A DNA stretch of 64,000 bases, from NCBI GenBank assembly GCA_022826705.1, contig JAJDUJ010000030.1:1-64000 (forward strand), written 5' to 3'. The position numbers and the translations under genes were made by a program. Shown one piece after another: positions 27,744-36,953 of the stretch. The notes beneath the pieces were generated by a model that worked only from the letters and a program-made list of their open reading frames with translations, was not told the DNA's origin and did not search any database. The stretch is from Acidimicrobiia bacterium. Its GTDB lineage: Bacteria > Actinomycetota > Acidimicrobiia > Acidimicrobiales > Bin134. Position 1 is the stretch's first letter. Every line of letters begins with the position of its first letter.

Positions 27744-28126
27744 GCACCGCGTCGGTTCTCGCCGCCACGCAACTGGCCGGCTTCCACGACTGGTTCTCCT
27801 GGGTGGTGATGCTGGCCAATGCCGCCGCCGGCGGGTGGGCTTTAGGGGCTCACTTTCGGCCGCGGCTGCGCGGCTGGCCGTTGTGGGCGTTCATCGCCGC
27901 CGCCCAATGCACCGTCTTCGCCCAGGTAATCGTCGGCGTGGTATTGGAGAACCGCTCGGGGGCCGATCCCGGAGATCTGCACCGCCTCTATGGCTTCGCG
28001 GCCATTGCGGCAGTGGCCATTGTCTACGCCTATCGAATCCAGCTCGCCCACCGGCGTGAGCTGCTCTACGCCGGCGGCAGCTTCTTTCTGGCCGGTCTGG
28101 CCATCCGGGCCATGATCCTCAGCTAA
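27740..28126 (+). CDS. small integral membrane protein, function unknown
   Basis: 128 residues from GTG 27740, which overlaps the preceding stop codon (GTGA). Four hydrophobic segments are visible: WFSWVVMLANAAAGGWALGA, LWAFIAAAQCTVFAQVIVGV, LYGFAAIAAVAIVYAYRI and LLYAGGSFFLAGLAIRAMIL. Charged loops between them (HFRPRLRGW, NRSGADPGDLHR) fit a four-helix topology. I recognise no family with certainty. The overlap suggests translation coupled to the deacetylase gene. A 7-bp inverted repeat surrounds the stop codon. Confidence 0.72.
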   Translation: MSTASVLAATQLAGFHDWFSWVVMLANAAAGGWALGAHFRPRLRGWPLWAFIAAAQCTVFAQVIVGVVLENRSGADPGDLHRLYGFAAIAAVAIVYAYRIQLAHRRELLYAGGSFFLAGLAIRAMILS

Positions 28127-28135
28127 CCGAGGATC
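28114..28135. terminator. possible bidirectional terminator hairpin
   Basis: GATCCTC (28114-28120) and GAGGATC (28129-28135) form a 7-bp stem with an 8-nt loop between two convergent genes. There is no T-tract on either side, so it may only be a stabilising or rho-linked hairpin. Confidence 0.35.
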
Positions 28136-28145
28136 GCGAACCACC

Positions 28146-28382
28146 TCAGAGGTTTACAACGGGGCAGGTGAGGGTTCGGGTAATGCCGTCCACCATCTGG
28201 ATCTGGCTCACCACCAGGCGGCCCAGCTGGTCCATGGACTCAGCCTCGGCCTTGGCGATCACGTCGTAGGGGCCGGTCATGATCTCAGAGATCACCACGC
28301 CATCGATCTCGCGGATGGCCTCGGCCACCTGACGGGCCTTGTCCATTTCGGTTTGGATCAAAACATATGAGCTGACACCCAC
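28146..28382 (-). CDS. Lrp/AsnC ligand-binding (RAM) domain protein, no DNA-binding domain
   Basis: 78 residues from GTG 28382. A ribosome site GGAGGT lies 8 nt upstream on the minus strand. The sequence SYVLIQTEMDKARQVAEAI, then GPYDVIAKAEAESMDQLG, then VDGITRTLTCPVV is the beta-alpha-beta-beta-alpha-beta RAM fold that binds amino acids or other effectors in Lrp regulators. The N-terminal helix-turn-helix is missing, and such stand-alone domains are common in Actinobacteria and archaea. It may bind a small molecule or partner with a full Lrp protein encoded elsewhere. The longer open frame upstream has no similarity to anything known. Confidence 0.85.
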   Translation of the reverse strand: MGVSSYVLIQTEMDKARQVAEAIREIDGVVISEIMTGPYDVIAKAEAESMDQLGRLVVSQIQMVDGITRTLTCPVVNL

Positions 28383-28474
28383 GTGACTACACCTCCAGTT
28401 GGCTATCCCGCATCGTAACCAAAGATCGGCTCCGGTGGGATGGCGGGCTGGACGCAGCGCAATGATGTAAGGAT

Positions 28475-30034
28475 ATGAACCGCGCTCCGGACAACCCGTT
28501 TCTCGCCGCATCTTCTTATGGCATCGCCCACGGACGGTGCGACCAGCAGGACAACGTTCCCTGGCGAGGGCCCGAAGGCCCCACCGAGGTGCTCGACGAG
28601 GCGGTCGATCTGCAATACGCGTGGCTCGGCCCGGGCCACTTCGGCCACCTGACGTCGGGGCCCTACCCCGACGGCCGGCGGGTGGTGTGGAGCAACGGCC
28701 GGCAGAACATCGCCAAGCTCGACTACGAGACCCTTGAGTTGCTGGCCGACCATGAAATCGTCGGCGGGGAGGGGCGCACACCCGTAGTCGAGCTGGAGGA
28801 ATATCTCCGGGGCTTTGACGAGAAGGACGGCTGGGAAGCCGTCGAACACGCCATCGAGATGTCGATGAAGTTCATGACCGGAATCGACGGGGTCTATGCG
28901 CTGCTGGACTGCGACCACACCCTGTTCCTGGGCCGCAAGGACCACGCGGTGGCCTATGTGGAGACCGATCCGTCTGACCCGGCGTCGCCCATTGTGGAGC
29001 GGAACCGGTGGAACAAGCCCGACCACATCGAGGGCTTCTTCGTGGGGATGAACATGACCTTCGACGGCAAGCTGGTGATGTCTACCGACCATGGATGGGT
29101 CGTCGTGCTTGAGCGCGACTTCAGTGCCTACCACGCGCTCCAGGTCGCCGGAGGGGCCGAGGTAGCCGCCGAGTACTGTGCTCGGCAGGCGGCAGAGAAG
29201 GGCCATACGGGATACGGCTGGATGCGCACCAGCATCTGCATCGACTCCGACAACGGGATCTACGTGTCATCCAATAGCCATCACCACAAGCTGCGCTGGA
29301 CCGGTGATGAGCTCACCGACGATCCCGCCTACGGCTGCTGGACGGTGCCCTACCGCAACGGCGGCGGCTACGGCTCGGGCACCACGCCCTCGCTGATGGG
29401 CTTCGGCCCCGACGAGGACAAGTTCGTGGTGATCGGCGACGGCGACGAGGTGGTCAATATCACCCTGTTGTGGCGAGACGAGATCCCCGACGACTGGGAG
29501 CAGCTGCCCAACGCGCCCGACCGGCGCATCGCCGGAATCGGGCCGGCCAACATGGGCAATCCCGACCTGGCCGAGATCAAGACCGAGCAGTCCATCACCG
29601 TGGCGGGATACGGCGCCATGACGGTGAACAACGAGCCGGCCTCCATCCCCGAAGGCTTCCCCGCACAGGGCGCCCGGATGCTGTGCTTCATGCTCGGCCA
29701 CAAACCCGAGTACCAGCCCCACGGCCTCCACAAGTACGAGTGGGATCCAGTGGCCCGGGAGCTGAAGGAGGCCTGGGTAAACCTCGACATCTCCTCGCCC
29801 AACTCTGTTCCCTTCGTGGCTGAGGAGAGCGGCCTGGTGTACACGTGCGGGGTCCGCGATAAGAAGTGGACCATTGAGGCCGCCGACTGGGCTACCGGGG
29901 AGTCCCGGTTCCACTACGTGCTGGGAGGCTCAAAGTTCAACACCATCGGCGCGGGGGTGACCGTGGACGACGACGGTCGGCTGCTGTTCGGCTCCATGTA
30001 CGGCAAGACCCGCGTCCTGCGAGGTCCGGGCTAG
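28475..30034 (+). CDS. uncharacterised 519-residue protein, probably beta-propeller-like
   Basis: 519 residues with no signal peptide and no membrane segment. The sequence has recurring strands with the pattern of a repeated blade: RRVVWSNGRQNIAKLDYETLE, GKLVMSTDHGWVVVLERDFS, NGIYVSSNSHHHKLRW and GRLLFGSMYGKTRVL near the C-terminus. This suggests a six- or seven-bladed propeller. Notable are HHH in SNSHHHKLRW and several conserved-looking Asp/Gly turns. I recognise no named family. It lies between the RAM-domain gene (divergent) and galE. The ATG at 28475 has no clear ribosome site. Function is unknown. Confidence 0.7.
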   Translation: MNRAPDNPFLAASSYGIAHGRCDQQDNVPWRGPEGPTEVLDEAVDLQYAWLGPGHFGHLTSGPYPDGRRVVWSNGRQNIAKLDYETLELLADHEIVGGEGRTPVVELEEYLRGFDEKDGWEAVEHAIEMSMKFMTGIDGVYALLDCDHTLFLGRKDHAVAYVETDPSDPASPIVERNRWNKPDHIEGFFVGMNMTFDGKLVMSTDHGWVVVLERDFSAYHALQVAGGAEVAAEYCARQAAEKGHTGYGWMRTSICIDSDNGIYVSSNSHHHKLRWTGDELTDDPAYGCWTVPYRNGGGYGSGTTPSLMGFGPDEDKFVVIGDGDEVVNITLLWRDEIPDDWEQLPNAPDRRIAGIGPANMGNPDLAEIKTEQSITVAGYGAMTVNNEPASIPEGFPAQGARMLCFMLGHKPEYQPHGLHKYEWDPVARELKEAWVNLDISSPNSVPFVAEESGLVYTCGVRDKKWTIEAADWATGESRFHYVLGGSKFNTIGAGVTVDDDGRLLFGSMYGKTRVLRGPG

Positions 30035-30069
30035 CCGCAGTCTGCTGCTCTGCCCCAACACCACGCCGC

Positions 30070-30075
30070 TAACGT
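30070..30075 (+). promoter_or_regulatory. -10 box (TAACGT) of galE, leaderless arrangement
   Basis: TAACGT ends 7 nt before ATG 30083. It contains the alternative GTG start (30074), which is therefore unlikely. Confidence 0.5.
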
Positions 30076-30082
30076 GCCCAAC

Positions 30083-31105
30083 ATGGCGACGGTGCTGGTG
30101 ACCGGGGGGGTGGGTTATATCGGCAGCCACACCTGCGTCGCCCTGCTCGAGGCCGGCTACGAAGTGGCGGTGCTGGACAGCCTGGCCAACTCCTCAGCCG
30201 CCGCCATCGACGCGGTGGGGGAGATCGCCGGCCACCGCCCCCGTCTCGAAGTAGCCGACTGTCGGGACGAATCCGCGCTGGAGAAGGTCGTGGCCGACGT
30301 CCGCCCCGACGCGGTGTTGCACTTCGCGGGACTCAAATCCGTGCCCGACTCAGTGGCCGACCCGCTGCGGTATTACCGCCACAACCTGGAGTCGGCCGCC
30401 ATTCTCTTGACAGTGATGGAGCGCAGTGGGGTTCGCCGGATCGTGTTCTCTTCCTCGGCCACGGTTTACGGGCTGCCTGACGAGCTGCCGGTACCCGAGA
30501 CGGCGACAACCCGCCCGGCCAATCCCTATGGCTGGACCAAGCTCCTCATCGAGCAGATGATCGCTGACGTGGTTCGGGCCGACCCCCGTTGGTCGGCGGC
30601 TTTGCTTCGCTATTTCAACCCGGTGGGCGCCCACCCCAGCGGATTGATCGGGGAGGATCCCGAGGGCATTCCCGGCAACTTGATGCCCTACCTGCTCCAA
30701 GTGGCCGTAGGGCGCCACCCCCAACTGCCGCTCTACGGCACCGACTATCCCACTCCCGACGGCACTGCCTTGCGCGACTACATCCACGTGATGGACTTGG
30801 CCGGTGGCCATGTGGCCGCCTTGGAGCAATTGGAGGCCTCTTCCGGGGAAGCGCACACCTACAACCTGGGCACTGGTCAGGGTGCCTCAGTGTTGGAGGT
30901 TGTCGCCGCCATGCGGGAGGCCACCGGCCACCCCCTGCCCTATGAGGAGCTAGACCGCCGCCCGGGCGACGTGCCCGAGTTGTGGGCCGACCCGGGCAAG
31001 GCACTCAAGGAACTGGGCTGGTCGGCTAGCCGGACATTGGCAGAAATGTGTCGAGATGCCTGGGCCTGGCAGTCAACCCATCCCCAGGGATTTCGGGGCG
31101 GCTAG
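30083..31105 (+). CDS. galE: UDP-glucose 4-epimerase
   Basis: 340 residues. The NAD-binding motif TGGVGYIGSHTC is at residues about 7-18. The catalytic Ser/Thr is in IVFSSSATVYG and the Tyr-x-x-x-Lys pair is in NPYGWTKLLIEQM. ALLRYFNPVGAHPSG and RDYIHVMDLAGGH are typical of GalE. It interconverts UDP-glucose and UDP-galactose for polysaccharide synthesis. The ATG at 30083 fits the family start and the -10 box upstream. The TAG stop is 2 bases from the stop of the convergent pckA gene. Confidence 0.94.
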   Translation: MATVLVTGGVGYIGSHTCVALLEAGYEVAVLDSLANSSAAAIDAVGEIAGHRPRLEVADCRDESALEKVVADVRPDAVLHFAGLKSVPDSVADPLRYYRHNLESAAILLTVMERSGVRRIVFSSSATVYGLPDELPVPETATTRPANPYGWTKLLIEQMIADVVRADPRWSAALLRYFNPVGAHPSGLIGEDPEGIPGNLMPYLLQVAVGRHPQLPLYGTDYPTPDGTALRDYIHVMDLAGGHVAALEQLEASSGEAHTYNLGTGQGASVLEVVAAMREATGHPLPYEELDRRPGDVPELWADPGKALKELGWSASRTLAEMCRDAWAWQSTHPQGFRGG

Positions 31106-31107
31106 CC

Positions 31108-32766
31108 CTAGAGCATCGCCTTGATGCCCAAAGAGGCGTAGTCCTGGTCCTGGTAGTTCTGGCGGAACAGGTCGCGCAGCCGAACGGCGGCTTCGTCGTA
31201 GGCGTCGGGATCGCTCCAGGTGTTCCGGGGGTTCAACACCTCATCGGGGACACCCGGGCACGAGACGGGGATTCGCAGCCCCAAGATGGGGAGCCTGACG
31301 GTGTCCATGGTGTCGAGGTCGCCGTTGAGGGCCGCGTTGAGCAGCGCCCGGGTGTGCGAGATGGACATGCGGTTCCCCACCCCGTAGGGCCCTCCCGACC
31401 AGCCGGTGTTCAACAGGATGCAGCGGGCCGAGTGGGCGTCCATGCGATGGGCCAGCAGCTCAGCGTACACCGATGGTTTGTGCGACATGAACGGCGCTCC
31501 GAAGCAGGCGCTGAACGTGGCCTGCGGCTCCACCACGCCCACTTCCGTGCCGGCCAGCTTGGCGGTGAACCCCATCACGAAGTGGTACATCACCTCGTCC
31601 CGATCGAGGATCGACACCGGGGGGAGCACGCCGAAAGCATCGGCGGTCAACAGCACGATGGTGCGGGGGTGAGGCCCTTTGGCGCCAGGGGCCACGTGGG
31701 GGTTGCACGAGAGCGGATAAGCGAACCGGGTGTTCTCAGTGATGGAGTCGTCGGCGAGGTCGAGCTCTTGGGGGTCGGTGTCGGCCAGATCCCGGCCGGG
31801 CAGGGCGGGAACGTTCTCGATGAGGGTTCCCCCCCTCGACAATGCGGCGGCAATGATGGGCTCGGCCTCTTTGTCCAAGTCGATGAGCTTGGCGTAGCAC
31901 CCGTCCTCGAAGTTGGAGACTCCTGTCTCGGTCCACACATGCTCGTCGTCGCCGATCAGGCTGCGGTCGGGATCGGCTGACAACGTGGTCTTCCCGGTGC
32001 CGGACAAGCCGAACAGGATGGCGCTGTCGCCGCTGTCGTCCACGTTGGCCGAGCAGTGCATGGTGAGCTGCTTGGCATCGGGCAGCACGAAGTTCATCAC
32101 CGTGAACATGGTCTTCTTGACCACTCCGCAGTAGTCGGCCCGCCCGAGAACCAGCCCCAGCCGGTTGCGCAGGTCCATGATGACCGCCCGGTCGGTGCGG
32201 GTGCCGTCGCGGTGGGGATCGCAGCGGAAGCTGGGGACGTTGATCATGGTCCAGCCCACGGCATCGCGGTCGGCGTCGTCGCGCACGCCTTTGGGGAACA
32301 TGATGTTGGCGAAGTAGGCGTGGGTGGCGTACTCGCTCACCAGTCGGTAGGGGATGGCGAACTCCGGGTCCCAGCCGCAGAACACGTCGGCGGTGTACAG
32401 CACAGCCTGCCGCTCGTTCAGATGGGCCAGCACTCGCTCCAGCAATCCCGAGTAGTGGTCGCCGTCCAGCTGGTTGAAGTCCGCCTTCCACCACACGTCG
32501 TCCACCAACTCAGGCCAGGCCACCGCAAAGGTGTCCTGAACGGGACGGCCGGTACACGTGGGGTCGGAGTAGAAGATCAGCGGCCCGTCGGTGCCCAAAG
32601 CAGTGGCGAACGCCTTCTGGTCGTGCTCGCCTCCATCGATGCGGGTGCGGCCCCGGTCTCCGGCGATGGCGGCGGCGAACAGCTCGTCTTGGGTCAGCCC
32701 GGCCCGGATGTTTACCGAGTCCAAGCCGAAGCGAGCGCCTAGCTGGTCGGCAACCGAAGGGCTCAC
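31108..32766 (-). CDS. pckA: phosphoenolpyruvate carboxykinase (ATP)
   Basis: 552 residues. The ATP-type signature is clear: MHCSANVDDSGDSAILFGLS leads into the P-loop GLSGTGKTTLSAD near residue 258. FNQLDGDHY, the IPYRLVSEYATHAYF segment and NTGWSGGPYGVG are also conserved. It converts oxaloacetate and ATP to phosphoenolpyruvate and CO2. Many Actinobacteria use the GTP enzyme instead, so the ATP form is a useful lineage marker. The ATG overlaps the stop codon of the upstream cold-shock-like gene (ATGA), so the two are translated from one mRNA. With FbaB in the same window it supports gluconeogenesis. Confidence 0.95.
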   Translation of the reverse strand: MSPSVADQLGARFGLDSVNIRAGLTQDELFAAAIAGDRGRTRIDGGEHDQKAFATALGTDGPLIFYSDPTCTGRPVQDTFAVAWPELVDDVWWKADFNQLDGDHYSGLLERVLAHLNERQAVLYTADVFCGWDPEFAIPYRLVSEYATHAYFANIMFPKGVRDDADRDAVGWTMINVPSFRCDPHRDGTRTDRAVIMDLRNRLGLVLGRADYCGVVKKTMFTVMNFVLPDAKQLTMHCSANVDDSGDSAILFGLSGTGKTTLSADPDRSLIGDDEHVWTETGVSNFEDGCYAKLIDLDKEAEPIIAAALSRGGTLIENVPALPGRDLADTDPQELDLADDSITENTRFAYPLSCNPHVAPGAKGPHPRTIVLLTADAFGVLPPVSILDRDEVMYHFVMGFTAKLAGTEVGVVEPQATFSACFGAPFMSHKPSVYAELLAHRMDAHSARCILLNTGWSGGPYGVGNRMSISHTRALLNAALNGDLDTMDTVRLPILGLRIPVSCPGVPDEVLNPRNTWSDPDAYDEAAVRLRDLFRQNYQDQDYASLGIKAML

Positions 32767-33011
32767 GCGGGCTCCGGGTCGCCGGCGGCGGTGAGGAACG
32801 ATGGGGTGCCCATGTCTACCTCTGAGCCCAACCGCAGACGGGTGGCTTGCCCTTCATCCAGATCGAACAGCACTCGCTGGCCTTGGCGCAGCATCCGGAA
32901 CACCGATCCCTCTAGCGCATCGGCAGCCAAGTCGAACTCGGCCAGGTCGGTGTCTCGCACCACAACGCCAAGACCGGTTGCGGGATCGTATGCCTTGATC
33001 ACACCCTGCAC
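32763..33011 (-). CDS. cold-shock-domain-like small protein
   Basis: 82 residues from GTG 33011. The fold pattern VQGVIKAYDPATGLGVVVRD followed by DLAEFDLAADALEGSVFRML and GQRVLFDLDEG resembles an OB-type cold-shock domain with the RNP-like G-x-V/F strands altered. No ATG or strong GTG fits well: a CTG at 33029 would give the extra N-terminal residues LSERVP and lies 9 nt after a minus-strand CATAAT, so it may be the true start. The stop overlaps the pckA start by 4 bases. The role is unknown. RNA binding or an mRNA-linked regulatory role is only a guess from the fold. Confidence 0.68.
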   Translation of the reverse strand: MQGVIKAYDPATGLGVVVRDTDLAEFDLAADALEGSVFRMLRQGQRVLFDLDEGQATRLRLGSEVDMGTPSFLTAAGDPEPA

Positions 33012-33096
33012 AGGGACTCTTTCTGACAGTGATCGGGGATTATGGCAGGGTAATGGCTGGTCCAGACGGTTCGCGAGTCGGGCAGGCTCGACTAGG

Positions 33097-33102
33097 TAGC
33101 AT
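33097..33102 (+). promoter_or_regulatory. -10 box (TAGCAT), leaderless arrangement
   Basis: TAGCAT ends 8 nt before ATG 33111. GGAG also lies directly before the ATG but is too close to act as a ribosome site. Confidence 0.45.
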
Positions 33103-33110
33103 CGCGGAGC

Positions 33111-34769
33111 ATGACGGCAAACCGGCTGGGCGCCGATGGATTGCGGGCGGCGATGGAGCGGTACCGAGACGTCCTCGGCATGCACCGGGACGTCATCAAC
33201 CAGCTCAACGTTTACCCGGTTCCCGATGGCGATACCGGCACCAACATGGCGCTCACCCTGGAAACGGTGGTGGCCGAGGTGACCGGCGCTGGTGAGGGGA
33301 TGGCCGAGGTGTGCCACGCCATCAGCCACGGATCGCTCATGGGGGCTCGGGGCAACTCTGGAGTGATCCTGTCGCAGATCTTGCGCGGCTTGGCCGACAC
33401 GGTGGCCGCTGCCGGCCATATGGATCCCCCTGTACTGGCCGGTGCGCTGAAACAGGCTTCGGCCGCGGCCGACGAAGCGGTATCCACCCCGGTGGAGGGA
33501 ACCATCCTGACTGTGGTGCGGGATGTGGCGACAGCCGCCTCCGAGGCGGTTGAGGTGGGCGTCGACGGTCTCGTCCAAATGGTGGAGGAATGCCAGCGGG
33601 CGGGGCGGGCCTCACTGGACCGCACCCCGGAGCTGTTGCCGCAACTCGCCCGGGCCAATGTGGTTGACGCCGGGGGAGCAGGGTTTCTGCTCTTTCTGGA
33701 TGCGCTGATCACCGCGATGGACGGCCGGCCGCTGCCCGACCCGCCGCCGGTGGACCCAACCGCGGGGGTGGGCGCGGCGGTAGCCGGGGCCGATGACCCC
33801 CATGGCGCCGTAGACGACGTCGACGGCACGCGCTACGAGGTGATGTTCTTCTTGGAGGCCGAAGACGACCGCATCGGCGACTTCCGGTCCGCCTGGGAGG
33901 CCCTGGGTGATTCCATCGTGGTGGTGGGTGGCGATGGCCTGTGGAATTGCCACATCCACAGCAACGACATCGGGGGGAGCATCGAAGCGGGCATCGGCGT
34001 CGGCCGCCCGTTCGAAATTCGGGTGACCGACTTGTTCGAGCAGGTTGAGCACGTCGAGTCGCTAGTCGAGGCTGAGATTGGCGGGACGGTCACCACCGTT
34101 GCTGGCGAGCCGGTGCGCACCGCGGTTGTTGCGGTATCGGTGGGAACAGGTGTGCGCCGCATCTTCGAATCACTGGGGGTTCGAGCGGTCATCGCCGGTG
34201 GCCAGACCATGAATCCCTCTACTGAGCATTTCGTGCAGGCCGTCGAGCAGCTCGACGCTTCCGAGATCGTGTTGCTGCCCAACAACAAGAACATCGTCCC
34301 GGTGGCCGAACGGGTAGACGAGTGCACCGATGCCACCGTGCGAGTGGTGCCCACCCGGGGCATCGCCGAAGGCCTGGCCGCCTTGATGGCCTATGACCCG
34401 TCGGCCGGTGCCGAACAGAATCTGTCGGCCATGGGCGAAGCCGCCGCCGACGTGGTGACCGGGGAGGTCACCCAAGCGGTGCGCGACACCGAAAGCGAGC
34501 TGGGACCCATTGCCGCGGGCCAGTGGTTGGGACTGGATCGAGGCGGCCTGCGGGTGGTGGCCCCAAGCGCGGCTCAGGCGGCCACCGGGCTCTTGGACGA
34601 GCTCATCGACGACAGCCATGAGTTGGTCACGGTCATCTCCGGCGCGGATGCCACGACCGAGGAGGTCGACGAAGTGGTCGCTTGGCTGGCCGAGCACCAT
34701 CCCGCGGTGGAAGTGGAGGTCCACGAGGGCAGCCAGCCGCTCTATCCGTTCTATTTCGGGGTGGAGTGA
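33111..34769 (+). CDS. fakA: DAK2/DegV-linked fatty acid kinase catalytic protein (FakA/YloV-like)
   Basis: 552 residues. The N-terminal DAK2 kinase domain has INQLNVYPVPDGDTGTNMAL at residues about 29-48 and GARGNSGVILSQILRG. The central and C-terminal regions (from about 240) contain the FakA-type domains with IAGGQTMNPSTEHFV and VLLPNNKNIVP. FakA with a DegV-type FakB phosphorylates free fatty acids for entry into phospholipid synthesis. No fakB is in this window. The gene precedes recG, as does its homologue in M. tuberculosis (Rv2974c/Rv2975c next to Rv2973c). The start of recG overlaps its stop codon. Confidence 0.9.
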   Translation: MTANRLGADGLRAAMERYRDVLGMHRDVINQLNVYPVPDGDTGTNMALTLETVVAEVTGAGEGMAEVCHAISHGSLMGARGNSGVILSQILRGLADTVAAAGHMDPPVLAGALKQASAAADEAVSTPVEGTILTVVRDVATAASEAVEVGVDGLVQMVEECQRAGRASLDRTPELLPQLARANVVDAGGAGFLLFLDALITAMDGRPLPDPPPVDPTAGVGAAVAGADDPHGAVDDVDGTRYEVMFFLEAEDDRIGDFRSAWEALGDSIVVVGGDGLWNCHIHSNDIGGSIEAGIGVGRPFEIRVTDLFEQVEHVESLVEAEIGGTVTTVAGEPVRTAVVAVSVGTGVRRIFESLGVRAVIAGGQTMNPSTEHFVQAVEQLDASEIVLLPNNKNIVPVAERVDECTDATVRVVPTRGIAEGLAALMAYDPSAGAEQNLSAMGEAAADVVTGEVTQAVRDTESELGPIAAGQWLGLDRGGLRVVAPSAAQAATGLLDELIDDSHELVTVISGADATTEEVDEVVAWLAEHHPAVEVEVHEGSQPLYPFYFGVE

Positions 34770-36937
34770 CCCTGTCATCGGTGGTCAGCTCTGACCAGGA
34801 GGTGGCCGATCGGCCTCCGCTGACGATGGCCGATTTCAAGGCCATGAACGTCGAAATACTGAGCGGTGTGGGTCGAGCCAAAGCCAAGGCGCTAGCCGCG
34901 GTCGAGGTGGAATCGGTGCTGGATCTTCTGACCTATTACCCCCGTCGCTACATCGACCGCACCAACCAAGCAACAATCTGCGACCTGGAAGACGGTGTGG
35001 AGGCCATGGTGATGGCTCGAGTGGAGAGCGTGTTCACCAAGAAGCTCCGGGGCGGCCGTTCGATGGTCAGGGTGTCGGTCAGCGATGACACGGGCCGCTT
35101 GAGCCTGGTCTTCTTCAACCAGCCGTGGCGGGCTCAGCAGCTCTCCGAGGGTCAGGAAGTGGTCGTCTTTGGGAAGCTGGACCGATATCGGGGCCAGGGT
35201 CAGATGACCAATCCCATTGTCGACCTTGTCGGAGATGAGACGGGGCGAATCGTGCCGGTGTACCCCCAGTCGGGCAAGGCCGGACTCCAGACCCGGGAGA
35301 TACGGCGGTGGGTAGATGAGGCACTGCGACGCTCCGAGCCGAGGGGCATCAGCGATCCGGTTCCCGAACCGCTGCGAACTCGCCACAGCTTGATCGACCG
35401 CCACCAGGCCATCGACAGCATTCATCGCCCAGAGACCATGGATGTCCACTACGCCGCCCGGAATCGGCTGGTGTTCGACGAGCTGCTCCGGCTCCAACTC
35501 AAGCTGATCATGCGCAAGCGGGCAGTGGAGCAGTCGGCCGTGGGCATCAGCCATGACACCAGCGGAGAGCTTGTCGATCGGTTCACCAGCTCGCTGGGGT
35601 TTCCCCTGACCGGCGCCCAGCGGCGGGTGATCGGCGAAGTGACAGCAGACTTGGCTCGCCCGGTGCCCATGCATCGCCTCTTGCAGGGAGATGTGGGGGC
35701 GGGCAAGACCGTGGTGGCAGTGGTAGCCATGCTCACTGCGGTGCAAGGCGGCCACCAAGGCGCGTTGATGGCACCAACCGAGGTGCTGGCCACCCAGCAC
35801 TACTTGGGAGTTCGGACTCTGCTTGACGGGCTGGTGGTGCCCGCGTCCGACTCGCTGTTGGCCGATCGGCCCTTGCGGGTGGCGCTGCTTACCAATCAGA
35901 CCGCGGGCGCCGAACGGATCCGCATCCAGGAGTCCTTGGCCTCAGGAGCAATTGACATCGTGATCGGCACCCACTCCCTCATTCAAGAAGGGGTGGACTT
36001 CTCCTCGCTTGGAGTGGTGGTGGTGGATGAGCAGCACCGGTTCGGAGTGGAGCAACGGGCTGCGTTGCGGGCCAAAGGCTCCCAAGCGGCCTCTCCCGAT
36101 GTGCTGGTGATGACGGCCACCCCCATTCCCCGAACCGCGGCCATGACAGTGTACGGCGACCTGGACGTGTCCACGCTGGATGAGATGCCCCCAGGGCGAA
36201 CCCCGATTGCCACCCGATGGGCCCGAACCGCACCCGAGGAAGCCGAGGTGTGGGAGCAGGTCAGAGACGAAATCGGGCAGGGCCGACAGGCCTATGTGGT
36301 GTGTCCGCTGATCGAGGAGTCCGACAGCATCGAAGCCCGGTCGGTTACCGAGACCTACGAGCGTCTTCAGGCCGATGAGCTGGCCGGACTGCGGGTTGGG
36401 CTGCTTCACGGCCGGCTCACCCCGGCGGAGAAGGAATCGGTGATGGATCTATTCCGAAGCGGGGGCATCGACGTGTTGGTGGCCACCACCGTGATCGAAG
36501 TGGGGGTGGATGTGCCCAACGCCACCATCATGGTGATTGTGGACGCCGACCGTTTTGGGATCGCGCAGCTTCACCAGCTCAGAGGTCGAGTTGGTCGGGG
36601 TACCCACGAGTCGTGGTGCTGCCTATTGGCTGCCGACGCGGTGGGGATTGCCGCTGAGCGGCTCCGGGCCCTGGTGGAGACCACCAACGGGTTCGAGCTG
36701 GCCGAGGCCGATTTGGAATTGCGGGGGGAGGGCACCATCTTGGGCGAGCGCCAAAAGGGCCGAAGCGACTTGCAGCTGGCCTCGTTGCGCCGGGACAAGG
36801 ATTGGGTGGTGTGGGCTCGTCAAGCAGCCGGGGAGATGTTGGACGACGACCCCGACCTCCAACGGCACGCCGAGCTGCGCGCCGAAGTGGAGCTGTTGCT
36901 GGTAGACGACGACGCCGACTACTTGATGAAGAGCTGA
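34766..36937 (+). CDS. recG: ATP-dependent DNA helicase RecG
   Basis: 723 residues from GTG 34766 (overlapping the fakA stop); later starts such as GTG 34781 or ATG 34827 are possible. The N-terminal wedge/OB domain (VRVSVSDDTGRLSLVFFNQP) is followed by the SF2 core: LLQGDVGAGKTVVAVVAML (Walker A), VVVDEQHRFGVEQR (DEQH box), VMTATPIPRTAAMTVYGDLD and LHQLRGRVGRGTHESWC (motif VI). RecG remodels stalled replication forks and Holliday junctions. It is part of a plus-strand series running from fakA to the end of the window. Confidence 0.95.
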   Translation: MTLSSVVSSDQEVADRPPLTMADFKAMNVEILSGVGRAKAKALAAVEVESVLDLLTYYPRRYIDRTNQATICDLEDGVEAMVMARVESVFTKKLRGGRSMVRVSVSDDTGRLSLVFFNQPWRAQQLSEGQEVVVFGKLDRYRGQGQMTNPIVDLVGDETGRIVPVYPQSGKAGLQTREIRRWVDEALRRSEPRGISDPVPEPLRTRHSLIDRHQAIDSIHRPETMDVHYAARNRLVFDELLRLQLKLIMRKRAVEQSAVGISHDTSGELVDRFTSSLGFPLTGAQRRVIGEVTADLARPVPMHRLLQGDVGAGKTVVAVVAMLTAVQGGHQGALMAPTEVLATQHYLGVRTLLDGLVVPASDSLLADRPLRVALLTNQTAGAERIRIQESLASGAIDIVIGTHSLIQEGVDFSSLGVVVVDEQHRFGVEQRAALRAKGSQAASPDVLVMTATPIPRTAAMTVYGDLDVSTLDEMPPGRTPIATRWARTAPEEAEVWEQVRDEIGQGRQAYVVCPLIEESDSIEARSVTETYERLQADELAGLRVGLLHGRLTPAEKESVMDLFRSGGIDVLVATTVIEVGVDVPNATIMVIVDADRFGIAQLHQLRGRVGRGTHESWCCLLAADAVGIAAERLRALVETTNGFELAEADLELRGEGTILGERQKGRSDLQLASLRRDKDWVVWARQAAGEMLDDDPDLQRHAELRAEVELLLVDDDADYLMKS

Positions 36938-36953
36938 CACCCTGGGAGGCACT

